A stretch of DNA of 44,218 nt, taken from positions 1 through 44,218 of the forward strand of contig JAAYSX010000042.1 of assembly GCA_012518255.1 (NCBI GenBank), written 5' to 3'. The position numbers and the translations under genes were made by a program. This stretch comes from Candidatus Epulonipiscium sp. GTDB taxonomy: Bacteria; Bacillota; Clostridia; Lachnospirales; Cellulosilyticaceae. Positions within the stretch are counted from its first letter, which is position 1; every line of letters starts with the position of its first letter. The notes beneath the pieces were generated by a model. That model was not told the origin of the DNA and did no database searches. It saw only the letters and a program-made list of their open reading frames with translations. Below are positions 1 through 8,024 of this stretch, in pieces.

Positions 1-2
1 AA

Positions 3-73
3 AGGCACCACCCAGATTTGAACTGGGGATAAAGGTGTTGCAGACCTCTGCCTTACCACTTGGCTATGGCGCC
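3..73 (-). tRNA. tRNA-Cys (anticodon GCA)
   Basis: The reverse complement folds as a cloverleaf. The acceptor arms GGCGCCA and TGGTGCC pair with one G-U, the T-arm loop reads TTCAAAT, and the anticodon loop carries GCA. The discriminator base is U, as is usual for tRNA-Cys. The 3' CCA is not encoded, since the next bases on this strand are TTT. It is the last RNA gene of the leftward cluster before the window edge and lies a few bases after the 5S gene, so the two are probably cotranscribed. Confidence 0.95.
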
Positions 74-77
74 GTAT

Positions 78-194
78 TTTGGCAATAACCTACTCTCCCG
101 GTCCGTCTCCAGACAAGTACCATCGGCCGCTTATGTCTTAACTTACGTGTTCGGAATGGGAACGAGTGTTTCCCATAAGCGCATCATCACCAAA
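78..194 (-). rRNA. rrf: 5S ribosomal RNA
   Basis: The minus strand carries the typical 5S landmarks: CCCATTCCGAACACG in the loop B/C region, a GGAGAGTAGG-like 3' segment, and terminal arms GGTGAT and ATTGCC that close the molecule. The length of about 117 nt is normal. It lies between tRNA-Glu and tRNA-Cys, with no 23S gene upstream; the upstream neighbours are tRNAs and then a CvpA-like gene. A good promoter sits directly ahead of it. The exact ends are estimated to within a few bases. Confidence 0.93.
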
Positions 195-198
195 AATA

Positions 199-227
199 AT
201 TATAACATATTATAATCATATGCACAA
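199..227 (-). promoter_or_regulatory. Promoter immediately before 5S rRNA
   Basis: On the minus strand, TTGTGC (222-227) is followed after 17 bases by a perfect TATAAT (199-204). The predicted start falls around 192, at or next to the mature 5S 5' end, so this 5S could be made as a separate short transcript with tRNA-Cys. The first three bases of the -35 box match the consensus. Confidence 0.65.
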
Positions 228-259
228 GTTTATCTATTATGCATACTTATAAATGCTAA

Positions 260-331
260 TGACCCGTAGGGGGTTCGAACCCCTGAAGCCGCCGTGAAAG
301 GGCGGTGTCTTAACCACTTGACCAACGGGCC
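260..331 (-). tRNA. tRNA-Glu (anticodon TTC)
   Basis: The reverse complement forms a cloverleaf with acceptor arms GGCCCGT and ACGGGTC, a T-arm with GGTTCGAACC, and a CCGCC/GGCGG anticodon stem closing a loop that reads CTTTCAC, giving anticodon UUC. The discriminator is A and CCA is not encoded. It follows tRNA-Asn after only three bases, so the pair is one transcription unit. Confidence 0.95.
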
Positions 332-334
332 CCA

Positions 335-406
335 CTCCTCGAGTAGGGTTTGAACCTACGACCCTTCGGTTAACAGCCGAATGCTCTACCACTGAGCTAT
401 CGAGGA
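335..406 (-). tRNA. tRNA-Asn (anticodon GTT)
   Basis: Acceptor arms TCCTCGA and TCGAGGA pair perfectly. The D-arm reads AGCTCAGTGGTAGAGC, and the anticodon stem TTCGG/CCGAA closes a loop CTGTTAA, giving GUU. The discriminator is G and CCA is not encoded. It is the first gene after a strong promoter at 422-450. Confidence 0.95.
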
Positions 407-421
407 TTATCAACAAGCAAT

Positions 422-450
422 ATCTTACCAAACAATTAGATTCTTGTCAA
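422..450 (-). promoter_or_regulatory. Strong sigma-A-type promoter of the tRNA cluster
   Basis: On the minus strand a perfect TTGACA (445-450) is separated by exactly 17 bases from TAAGAT (422-427), a one-mismatch -10 box. Transcription would begin near 415, just ahead of tRNA-Asn. The near-consensus form fits a stable-RNA promoter. Confidence 0.85.
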
Positions 451-491
451 CTGTTTTTAGCTTTTTCCTAATATAGTTCCAAATAAGCTTA

Positions 492-1181
492 CTAGATAAA
501 TATTTGATCTATAATATCTAGGATTAAATTATTCTCATAAAACCACTTTGCAAGGGTACTTTGTGATAAGAGTACAGCCAAGCTATTAAACCTTGGAAAT
601 ACTATCATCACTGCCATTATAATTGTAGCAATCCAAACCCCTATTACTCCTTTAACAAGCCCTACACTTAAGCCTAGCCACCTATCAAAAAAACTTATTA
701 CTGGCATCCGTGATACACCCTTTATGCTTCCACCAATTATGTGCATTATGGATTTAATAACAGCCAATAACAATATATAGGCAATTATACTAAGATAAAA
801 ATTAGCAATGTATCCTGCAACATATTCTGCAAAATTATCTACACCTAATAATTTATATATCTCCGGATTATTATTATAAACTAAACCTTCTTTAACTACT
901 TCTGGAACAGGTAAGTTTAGACTATTTATAAGCCGGGTCTGATCATTAAGCCCCATTGCTCCCTGCAAACCTGCCACATTACTTATGGCAAGTTTTTGTA
1001 ACCAACCATATAAGGGCGTTCCTTTTAGTATATTATTTATCGGTTGATACCATCTGTAGGATAGGTAGAGGGATAACAATGTTGACAGGGTCTTAAAAAT
1101 TGTATATAAGAAACCCTTAAAATAGGCAGTTACACCACTTATTATTATAACTGCAATTATAATTAAATCTATCTTATTCAT
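492..1181 (-). CDS. CvpA family membrane protein
   Basis: This 229-residue membrane protein resembles the CvpA (colicin V production) family. It opens with a hydrophobic helix and then a second segment with the family-typical 'ayFKGF' turn near residues 20-25. Further hydrophobic segments lie near residues 130-150 and 170-195, the latter after the W-L-G-L-S-V-G-L-V-K-G pattern characteristic of CvpA. CvpA-like proteins sit in the inner membrane; they are linked to envelope homeostasis in enterobacteria, but their molecular role is unsettled. It is the last protein gene of a run that starts with the JAMM/LysM gene, only 9 bases after the DUF5711-like gene, so the two are probably cotranslated. 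The family call is good; the function is unknown. Confidence 0.8.
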   Translation of the reverse strand: MNKIDLIIIAVIIISGVTAYFKGFLYTIFKTLSTLLSLYLSYRWYQPINNILKGTPLYGWLQKLAISNVAGLQGAMGLNDQTRLINSLNLPVPEVVKEGLVYNNNPEIYKLLGVDNFAEYVAGYIANFYLSIIAYILLLAVIKSIMHIIGGSIKGVSRMPVISFFDRWLGLSVGLVKGVIGVWIATIIMAVMIVFPRFNSLAVLLSQSTLAKWFYENNLILDIIDQIFI

Positions 1182-1190
1182 AAGTCACTC

Positions 1191-2384
1191 CTATTTAACT
1201 ACCTGCATTAACTCCGCCTTCCCCTTAGAGACCATCACAACCTGATGCTGGGAGGATAGCGGTATTATCTTCTGAACATCCTTGGTTGCAGTATACTCCC
1301 ATCTTTTTTTACCTACTCTATTATAGGCTGTAAATTTTCTTTCACTTCCGGTAATGGTTGTTTTTCCATCACTATACATGGATGTAACTCCCCCATCAAG
1401 TGTTAACTGCTCAACCTCTTCGCCTGTCTGAGAATAAAATATTAATTTTTCAACTGGATGTACAGTTGATTTTATTGGCTGCTCACTACTAATTACTGGG
1501 TAATTAATTCCCTGCCAATCTTCTAGCCTATCTAGAACGGGAGCATTATTGTAGTATATGTTATCAATTCTCTGTATTTCACTACCATCTAGTTTATTAA
1601 AACACATAATATTATCCCCAATGGCAACCCATGTATTCTCATCAATAAATTCTATTTCCGATATTATTGTATTTTTATATGTTTCCCCATATAGGATATT
1701 ATCTATCTCCGTAATTTCATCATTTCTTATTTGCATAACAATTATATTGGATGTTATCTGAGCATCGCTTGTATCTAGGTATGATATTATAACAGCCTTC
1801 CCATCTGGTGATATCTCAGCAACTATAGGATAGCCTACGTCTTGAATATATGTAACCCTTTTTACTCCCAAGGAATCACCCTTCTCATCATATGCCGATA
1901 CAATATGCCCATCCCCAGTACCCTCAATAACAACTATGTCACCTTGACTATTCATTGATACATACATAAGAGGATTGGCAAATTTTATATCTGACTTTTT
2001 GCCATAAGCATCAAATATGCTTACATTATTCCCCCCACTATCACTAACTGCAAAATAAGGGGCCCTTTGGGCAACAGATATGTTTTTGAATGTGTGAGTA
2101 TCTGCCCAAATTTCCTCCCCTTCTAAGGAAAGTGCTTTAACACCATCCTCTGTAATCCATATAAGTTGATCTTCATTTACTATAAAATCCTGGTTTCCAG
2201 ATATTTCTATTTCTATAATATCCCTAACAAACTCTAAACTTGCATTCTCGTCTTTAGATAGGATTGCAACCACTGGAATACGCCCTCTTTGATAGAGTAC
2301 ATAGGTAAAAATTGACACAATACAAATAATAAAAATACCCTTTGGTACCCTTCTTCTTTTTCTTGCTTTAGTCTTAGTTTCCAA
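1191..2384 (-). CDS. DUF5711-type membrane-anchored beta-propeller protein
   Basis: This 397-residue protein has a basic N-terminus (KTKARKRRR) followed by one membrane helix at about residues 16-32, with the remainder predicted outside the cell. The external part consists of repeated beta-rich segments with alternating 'vs.dG' and 'iWad'-like turns, as in PQQ/WD40-type propellers. The arrangement fits DUF5711, a clostridial family often found beside CvpA-like genes; I assign it from memory of the family, without a search. No catalytic motif is visible. A scaffold or sensing role at the envelope is inference. It lies 25 bases after glgA and 9 bases before the CvpA-like gene. Confidence 0.65.
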   Translation of the reverse strand: METKTKARKRRRVPKGIFIICIVSIFTYVLYQRGRIPVVAILSKDENASLEFVRDIIEIEISGNQDFIVNEDQLIWITEDGVKALSLEGEEIWADTHTFKNISVAQRAPYFAVSDSGGNNVSIFDAYGKKSDIKFANPLMYVSMNSQGDIVVIEGTGDGHIVSAYDEKGDSLGVKRVTYIQDVGYPIVAEISPDGKAVIISYLDTSDAQITSNIIVMQIRNDEITEIDNILYGETYKNTIISEIEFIDENTWVAIGDNIMCFNKLDGSEIQRIDNIYYNNAPVLDRLEDWQGINYPVISSEQPIKSTVHPVEKLIFYSQTGEEVEQLTLDGGVTSMYSDGKTTITGSERKFTAYNRVGKKRWEYTATKDVQKIIPLSSQHQVVMVSKGKAELMQVVK

Positions 2385-2409
2385 GTCATTTTACCTCCAG
2401 TGCCACTTC

Positions 2410-3861
2410 CTACTTCTTCAACATTTCATATAACTCTATATATTTACTAGCAGATTTGGACCAGCCAAATTCTGACTTCATTGCATTACTACGAATTTGT
2501 TCAAAATGCTCTGGCTTCTCTGTGTAATACCTATAGGCCTCATTTATCTTATTGTATAACCAGTATCCTGAATAATCCTCGAATTCAAATCCTGTACCTG
2601 TCTTTTCTATCTCATTATAATGAATAACTGTATCTTTAAGTCCACCTGTCTTCCTAACAACAGGAACACTTCCATATTTCATGGCCATAAGCTGACCTAA
2701 ACCACAAGGTTCAAACATTGAAGGCATAAGGAAAACATCACTTGCCGCATATATCCTATGTGATAACTGTTCGTTAAAGGTAATGTTAGCACTTACACGC
2801 CCCGGGTATCTATATGCCAAGTGCTTAAACATATTTTCATATTCAGGCTCACCTGTACCTAGGACTACAAATTGTACATCCATCTCCATTATCTTATCCA
2901 TTATCCATTTATAATCTATTGTATGATGAAATAAGTCAAGACCTTTTTGGATAGCAAGCCTGGTAATTATTGCAATCACCATTTTATCTCCTTGCTCTAA
3001 ACCAAAATCTTCCTGAAATCTTCTTTTGTTTTCTTTCTTTCCTGCTAGATTATCTACTGAATAATTAGCATAAAGGTGAGGATCTGTACTAGGATTATAT
3101 TTTTCTTCATCTATCCCATTTATTATACCATAAATTTCATTACCTCTTTTTCTCAGTATACCATCTAGGCCATATCCATATTCTTTAGTTTGTATTTCCT
3201 TGGAGTAGGAAGGGCTGACAGTGGTTATTATATCGGCATATGTAATACCTGCTTTCATATAATTAACAGCTCCATAGTGCTCTATAGCCTCTGGATGAAA
3301 GTATCCATCTGATATCTCTAACATTTCTAAGGAATCTCTCCCAAATACTCCCTGGTATTGAATGTTGTGTATTGTAAATACAGTCTTTATTCCCTGATAT
3401 ATAGGATTATGCCTATAAGTATCCTTTAATAATAAACAAATTGGTCCCGTCTGCCAATCATTACAATGGATTATATCAGGAATGAAGTCTATACGAGGTA
3501 GCATATCTAACACTGCCTTAGAAAAAAAGGCAAACCTTTCATTATCATCGTCGTAACCATAGAGGCCACCCCTATTAAAATACTCATAGTTTTTTATAAA
3601 ATAGGTTGGCACCTCACCCTCACGCAAAAACACGTTAGCCTCCTGATTCCTCCACCCTAGGCTAACTACATAAGTATCAAACCATTTAGCATTATGTTCA
3701 ACTTCATTTGAAATACTTTGATAATAGGGCATTACAACCCTTGCATCGATACCTTGTTTCCTTAATTCTTGTGGCAAGGATCCTATAACATCCGCAAGCC
3801 CACCCGTCTTTGCAAAGGGTACCACCTCACTAGCTACAATCAAAACCTTAAGTTTATCCAT
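2410..3861 (-). CDS. glgA: Glycogen (ADP-glucose) synthase
   Basis: GlgA transfers glucose from ADP-glucose to a growing alpha-1,4-glucan in the cytoplasm. The protein begins KVLIVASEVVPFAKTGGLAD; the K-T-G-G-L motif binds ADP-glucose. It has the GT5 Rossmann pair and a C-terminal E-P-C-G-L-G-Q-L segment with the conserved glutamate. With the ATG at 3861 it is 483 residues, normal for the family. That start is preferred over the in-frame ATG at 3882 because AGGAGG lies 7 bases ahead of it. No glgB, glgC, glgD or glgP gene is in the window, which is unusual since these normally cluster. It sits between the JAMM/LysM gene and the DUF5711-like gene. Confidence 0.95.
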   Translation of the reverse strand: MDKLKVLIVASEVVPFAKTGGLADVIGSLPQELRKQGIDARVVMPYYQSISNEVEHNAKWFDTYVVSLGWRNQEANVFLREGEVPTYFIKNYEYFNRGGLYGYDDDNERFAFFSKAVLDMLPRIDFIPDIIHCNDWQTGPICLLLKDTYRHNPIYQGIKTVFTIHNIQYQGVFGRDSLEMLEISDGYFHPEAIEHYGAVNYMKAGITYADIITTVSPSYSKEIQTKEYGYGLDGILRKRGNEIYGIINGIDEEKYNPSTDPHLYANYSVDNLAGKKENKRRFQEDFGLEQGDKMVIAIITRLAIQKGLDLFHHTIDYKWIMDKIMEMDVQFVVLGTGEPEYENMFKHLAYRYPGRVSANITFNEQLSHRIYAASDVFLMPSMFEPCGLGQLMAMKYGSVPVVRKTGGLKDTVIHYNEIEKTGTGFEFEDYSGYWLYNKINEAYRYYTEKPEHFEQIRSNAMKSEFGWSKSASKYIELYEMLKK

Positions 3862-3949
3862 TCTTATGCCTCCTATAAACATCTTCTATCTATTATAACT
3901 CATTTCCCACTATTCTTTCAATAAAAACATAATTAGATAAATATCTATT

Positions 3950-5056
3950 TTATCTGGGAAGCTTTAGCTCTTGCCCTATATATATTGTATTATAATCAGC
4001 TATTCCATTAAATTTGGCTATCTCCTTAGCTCTTGCAACTGTATCGTAATAATTGTAACTAATTCTTAGTAGACTATCCCCCATCTTCACCACATGTATA
4101 TCATATTCTGGCTCGGAAATGTCCTCATTTTCCTGGCTAGTCTCAGTTTCTTCATCTATATCTGCATCTATATTTTCTAACTCAGGCCCCTCCTCTGCCT
4201 CAAGCTCTTCCGGTGTAAAAACTAATTCTACTGGATTATTAGCTATCCTATTTTCTATTTCATTATACTGTTCATAGGCATCACATACTTCTTTTTCTAG
4301 TATATCTATCTTACTCTTTTGGCTATATATGCCCATTACAAAAGAAGCAGCTAGTAGGCTACCTGCTACAAAGGAAGTTGCAATCCTAGTTTTTTTCATC
4401 TTACTTTCTATTTCACTTTTTCTTTTGCTTCCTAATTCCCTAAACTTACTTGCTATATCATAAGAAGGGTCTTCTTCCCTTTCCTCTAATGGATAATCCT
4501 CCATATACCTTTGCATGTTCTCATTTTTTTCGTAGTATATGCAGAAACCCTTTTTTTCCTCAAATGTATCTGACTTTAGGCTATAAAAAGCCTCTAACTT
4601 ATCTATTGGATCAATAAGCATGAACAGTCCATCTTCATCAAAAATTTCTTTATGAACTGTTATTTCTTGAGTTGTTGCCATAAGTCCATAGCCTGGTTGG
4701 GTATGCATCCACCCTACACATTGTCCCTTGGGAAAATATTTTCTTATCTTATCCTTAGTATTATCCGTGAACTCCTTGTCTACCCACTTAGATTCTGCGT
4801 CTATCTCATCTCTATTAACAAGCATAACCCCATAAATCACAATCCTAGCCTGCTCCTTATCCTGCTCCCCTATTAATAAAGCGCATACTTCGTAAGATAA
4901 ATTATTATTTGCACATTGGTGTAAGTATGTGTAAGCATAATCTTCTATGTATATACTTGTCCCCTTATCAATTTCACCAATGAGCTTTACATTCTTGAAC
5001 CACTTACGATCCTCCTGTTCTTTTTTTGCATCAGGCTCATAATATATACTCTTCAC
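3950..5056 (-). CDS. Membrane protein with JAMM/MPN-like domain and C-terminal LysM domain
   Basis: This 368-residue protein has three parts. Residues about 30-160 form an MPN/JAB (JAMM)-like domain with E56 in 'EVCALLIGE' and the motif GWMHTQPGYG (116-124). Residues about 225-245 form one membrane helix. The tail is acidic (about 285-318) and ends in a LysM domain (319-367: 'HVVKMGDSLLRISYNYY', 'IYIGQELKLPR'). Active JAMM enzymes have H-x-H-x7-S-x2-D; here the same spacing reads H118, Q120, T128, E131, so the second histidine, the serine and the aspartate are all replaced. The likely topology puts the JAMM-like domain in the cytoplasm and LysM on the wall side. It may be a wall-linked sensor or scaffold; protease activity is doubtful. 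It is the first gene of the run ending in the CvpA-like gene. Confidence 0.75.
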   Translation of the reverse strand: MKSIYYEPDAKKEQEDRKWFKNVKLIGEIDKGTSIYIEDYAYTYLHQCANNNLSYEVCALLIGEQDKEQARIVIYGVMLVNRDEIDAESKWVDKEFTDNTKDKIRKYFPKGQCVGWMHTQPGYGLMATTQEITVHKEIFDEDGLFMLIDPIDKLEAFYSLKSDTFEEKKGFCIYYEKNENMQRYMEDYPLEEREEDPSYDIASKFRELGSKRKSEIESKMKKTRIATSFVAGSLLAASFVMGIYSQKSKIDILEKEVCDAYEQYNEIENRIANNPVELVFTPEELEAEEGPELENIDADIDEETETSQENEDISEPEYDIHVVKMGDSLLRISYNYYDTVARAKEIAKFNGIADYNTIYIGQELKLPR

Positions 5057-5282
5057 TATGATTTCCTCCTTTGTAGTATTTATACTTCCCTTAAAACACT
5101 ACCATATTATCCCATTTATTTCTGTCTATCTATGTCGGGAAAATCATAATTTTTATCTTTCTTTTCTGATAATATTCCACATTTACCCAAGCTATATGTA
5201 AATAACTTCCACTAACTTAAGTAAATACTTTTAGTAAAATTTCACAAACTATAATTATAACTTAGGAAAGTGGTGATTTATT

Positions 5283-5882
5283 ATGTTAGAACCTAATGTA
5301 AAGAATAAACCCGTATATATTGATGTTCATAAACCTGGTGCTTTACAGGCCTTTGCTAATACCTTTAATGATTATATATATAGGCTCCTACCCCTATATA
5401 ATCATTCCCTGGTAATCTTATGTATCGGCACAGACAGGGCCACCGGGGATAGTCTTGGCCCCCTTGTTGGCTATAAGCTCCGCTCTCTCAACTTCCCTAG
5501 GGTCCACTTGTATGGTACCTTAGATGAGCCTGTCCACGCCAAAAACCTAAACTCCACTTTGGAGGATATAGAAAACCATCATCCCCACTCACTTGTCCTG
5601 GCAATAGATGCCTGCCTAGGATCTGTTGACCACATTGGTCATATTACTATAGCTAATGGTCCTGTTAATCCTGGGGCTGGTGTCCAGAAGAATCTGCCAC
5701 CTACTGGTCACTTCCATATAACTGGAATTGTTAATTTCTCCAGCATGATGAACATGAGTATCTTACAAAATACCCGGCTTTCTCTGGTTATGAAAATGGC
5801 AGATATGATTGCCCTTAATATTAGATATTGCTTGTGGAAATATTATGAAAACCATGCCAACACTTCATCTTCTTCACCCTAA
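5283..5882 (+). CDS. yyaC: YyaC-type spore protein (GPR/hydrogenase-maturation-protease fold)
   Basis: This 199-residue protein matches the sporulation family of Bacillus YyaC. The core begins 'VILCIGTDRATGDSLGP', where the G-T-D/D-S-L-G-P pattern resembles the metal site of GPR and hydrogenase maturation proteases. It continues with 'AIDACLG', 'GPVNPGAG' and 'PPTGHFHITGIVN'. YyaC is a sporulation gene whose biochemical function is not firmly established. It is the only complete plus-strand gene in the window, stands alone, and converges on the ROK gene with just 36 bases between stop codons. GGTGAT lies about 7 bases before the ATG and serves as the ribosome-binding site. I saw no confident sporulation-sigma promoter in the 225-bp gap upstream. 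Confidence 0.88.
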   Translation: MLEPNVKNKPVYIDVHKPGALQAFANTFNDYIYRLLPLYNHSLVILCIGTDRATGDSLGPLVGYKLRSLNFPRVHLYGTLDEPVHAKNLNSTLEDIENHHPHSLVLAIDACLGSVDHIGHITIANGPVNPGAGVQKNLPPTGHFHITGIVNFSSMMNMSILQNTRLSLVMKMADMIALNIRYCLWKYYENHANTSSSSP

Positions 5883-5918
5883 TATAAAATTAAATACACT
5901 ATTTAAAATGCAAATTTA

Positions 5919-6749
5919 TCAATTATCATCACTAACAAATGCCCACTTAGCAACCATTCTTTTTATATCCTGTGGCTTAGTTATTAGGCAATTATCAAAT
6001 AACTGAGGTAGGCTACAGGATTTAGCCGTTTCCTTGGCAATCTCCATATAACCCGGATAAGTAGAAGTAGTTCCACCCACTACAATTACATCTGGATTAT
6101 AGAATTGTATAATTAACCCTAATCCAACACCAAAGTAATAGCCTGCTTCATCTATGATACTTTTAGCCATCTTATCACCTGTTTTTAAAAGTTCATTTAG
6201 TTCACTAGCCGCACAACCTGCCTTTTCTAAAATTGCTGCACCACTTGCCAAGTTATCTAGTCTTTCCAGCCCAGATCCATGCGGGATATAAGCCCAACCC
6301 ATTTCTCCTGCAAAACCTTGACTCCCCCTAAATAACTTCCCTTCCACTGCAAGTCCAGCAGCAATACCTGTACCTACCATGATAGTTGCTACTGTATTTG
6401 CCTCCTTATGGTTATTGGCTTCTGTTAAAGTCGCTGCCTTAACATCATTAATAAATTTTACTGGGAACCTTCCCTGGCCAAAATATGAGCTTTCCACTCC
6501 ATTAAGCCTAGGCAAAACATCAGATATATTAAGCCTATTATCCCCTTCCACAAGGCCTGGCAAGGCCATACCTACCATTTCTACCTCAAATGGTAAACCT
6601 ACAATAAAATCATCTAACTGACCCTTTATATAGTCCCTGCTACAATCTATACCAGTAGGAACTGTACGTTCTATATACTCTCCCTCGTATTCTGCCAGCA
6701 TATACATCTTAGTTCCACCAATATCTACACCTACTGCCTGCTTATTCAT
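5919..6749 (-). CDS. ROK family protein (sugar kinase-like)
   Basis: ROK proteins are ASKHA-fold sugar kinases or repressors. The N-terminal phosphate loop 'VGVDIGGTK' is intact, there is no DNA-binding helix-turn-helix, and 'GTGIAAGLAVEGKLF' with 'GFAGEMGW' forms the sugar/ATP-site core, so a kinase rather than a repressor is expected. The usual zinc motif (C-x-C-G-x-x-G-C-x-E) is missing: the equivalent stretch reads 'PHGSGLERLDNLASG'. At 276 residues it is shorter than the usual 300-320. Glucokinase is the simplest guess, but the substrate cannot be read from the sequence. AGGAGG lies 7 bases before the ATG. It sits next to the PTS-IIC-like gene but has its own upstream gap. Confidence 0.8.
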   Translation of the reverse strand: MNKQAVGVDIGGTKMYMLAEYEGEYIERTVPTGIDCSRDYIKGQLDDFIVGLPFEVEMVGMALPGLVEGDNRLNISDVLPRLNGVESSYFGQGRFPVKFINDVKAATLTEANNHKEANTVATIMVGTGIAAGLAVEGKLFRGSQGFAGEMGWAYIPHGSGLERLDNLASGAAILEKAGCAASELNELLKTGDKMAKSIIDEAGYYFGVGLGLIIQFYNPDVIVVGGTTSTYPGYMEIAKETAKSCSLPQLFDNCLITKPQDIKRMVAKWAFVSDDN

Positions 6750-6856
6750 ACTAATCCTCCTAAAATATATTTACATCCATATCATATACACTTAATCAGC
6801 TTACAGGCATTATATCATAATCTAAACCCCCAAATCAGCTTCACTAAAATTGCCCA

Positions 6857-6885
6857 CAAAAAAAGTGCATAAATGCACTTTTTTA
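6857..6885 (-). terminator. Intrinsic terminator overlapping the stop codon of the IIC-like gene
   Basis: On the minus strand AAAAAAGTGCA, a TTTA loop, then TGCACTTTTTTT forms a tight hairpin followed by a run of U. The first arm includes the TAA stop of the IIC-like gene (6883-6885). The hairpin is symmetric, but no plus-strand gene ends here. Confidence 0.85.
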
Positions 6886-7965
6886 TATATCTAGTTTCAT
6901 ATCACCGTCTTTAATCCATCCCTTTTTCCTCATAAATTCACTAATGAATAAGGTAATAATAGCTGGCAATATAAAATATAAAAGCAATATACTAATCAAT
7001 AAAAACATCTTATTGGCACCCTGAGCCATAGTTTCCCAGGTCATTAGTATCCCCACAAGGCCTGAGGTACCCATGCCAGCACCTGCCGGATTGTTTTCCA
7101 TCTTAAAAATCACTGTTGCCATAGGTCCTGTAATAGCACTGGCTACTGTTGGAGGAATCCATATCTTTGGATTCTTTACTATATTGGGTATCTGTAACAT
7201 AGATGTGCCAAGCCCCTGAGCCAATAGTCCATTTACCTTATTTTCCCTATAGCTTGCCACTGCAAATCCCACCATCTGAGCGCAACATCCTGCAGTTGCC
7301 GCCCCACCTGCCAGTCCTGATAAACCTAGAATCATGGATATAGCTGCTGAACTTATAGGCAATGTTAATATCATTCCCATCATAACTGAAACGGCTATTC
7401 CCATCCAAAATGGTCTTAACATTGTGGCTTGGTTAATAGTGGCACCCAAAATAGCCATAAATTTTGCTAGCGGTGGTGCTACTACTATAGCTGTAACTCC
7501 CCCAGATACAATGGTTATAATAGGCGTGATTATAATATCGAGCTTGGTCTTCCCTGATACTAATCTCCCTATTTCCACCCCTACAAGAGCTGCTACAAAA
7601 GCACCTATTGGATCCCCCGGCCCTGATAAGAGTACACTACCACCTTCACCAAGTAAGGCCCCATCCACCAACTTACTAGCATGGGCTCCTAAAAGGCCTG
7701 TTACAACAGTAGGGTATAAAACCATCTTAGGTACATCAAGTGCATGGGCTACACCTATACCTATCCCTATACCTGCCATAACACTTGCAATACTGCCCAG
7801 CTCTATAAACAGAGCCCCTAGCCATGATGCCGGTGCTATCCCCCCTAACTGCTTTAAAATCAGCCCTACCATAAGGGTTGAAAATAATCCTAGGGCCATC
7901 CCACTCAAAGCCTTAATTAAATACCTATCTACTGTATATCTGCCAATCTTTTTTATCTTTTCCAC
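6883..7965 (-). CDS. PTS_EIIC_2/PfoR-like integral membrane protein
   Basis: This 360-residue protein has about ten hydrophobic segments and glycine-rich loops such as 'MAGIGIGIGVAHALD', 'GPGDPIGAF' and 'PISSAAISMILGLSGLAGG'. It matches the stand-alone PTS IIC family that includes the PfoR protein of Clostridium perfringens. No IIA or IIB domain is attached or adjacent, so sugar phosphotransfer through this protein is unproven. Translation starts at GTG with AGGAGGG five bases upstream. It lies 60 bases after niaR in the same direction, so it is probably cotranscribed with the niacin repressor; that makes a link to niacin or another NAD precursor possible, but this is inference. A terminator overlaps its stop codon. 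Confidence 0.8.
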   Translation of the reverse strand: MEKIKKIGRYTVDRYLIKALSGMALGLFSTLMVGLILKQLGGIAPASWLGALFIELGSIASVMAGIGIGIGVAHALDVPKMVLYPTVVTGLLGAHASKLVDGALLGEGGSVLLSGPGDPIGAFVAALVGVEIGRLVSGKTKLDIIITPIITIVSGGVTAIVVAPPLAKFMAILGATINQATMLRPFWMGIAVSVMMGMILTLPISSAAISMILGLSGLAGGAATAGCCAQMVGFAVASYRENKVNGLLAQGLGTSMLQIPNIVKNPKIWIPPTVASAITGPMATVIFKMENNPAGAGMGTSGLVGILMTWETMAQGANKMFLLISILLLYFILPAIITLFISEFMRKKGWIKDGDMKLDI

Positions 7966-8024
7966 TGCTTCCCTCCTGGTGACTTACCATGTGTCTTGTC
8001 ATGTATCCAGGAAATTGTACCACA

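Noticed and set aside
237-431. A 64-codon minus-strand open frame
   Set aside because: It runs straight through tRNA-Glu and tRNA-Asn and encodes their T-arm and anticodon sequences; the RNA genes explain it.
5883-5918. Bidirectional terminator between yyaC and the ROK gene
   Set aside because: The 36-base convergent gap is AT-rich but shows no stable stem.
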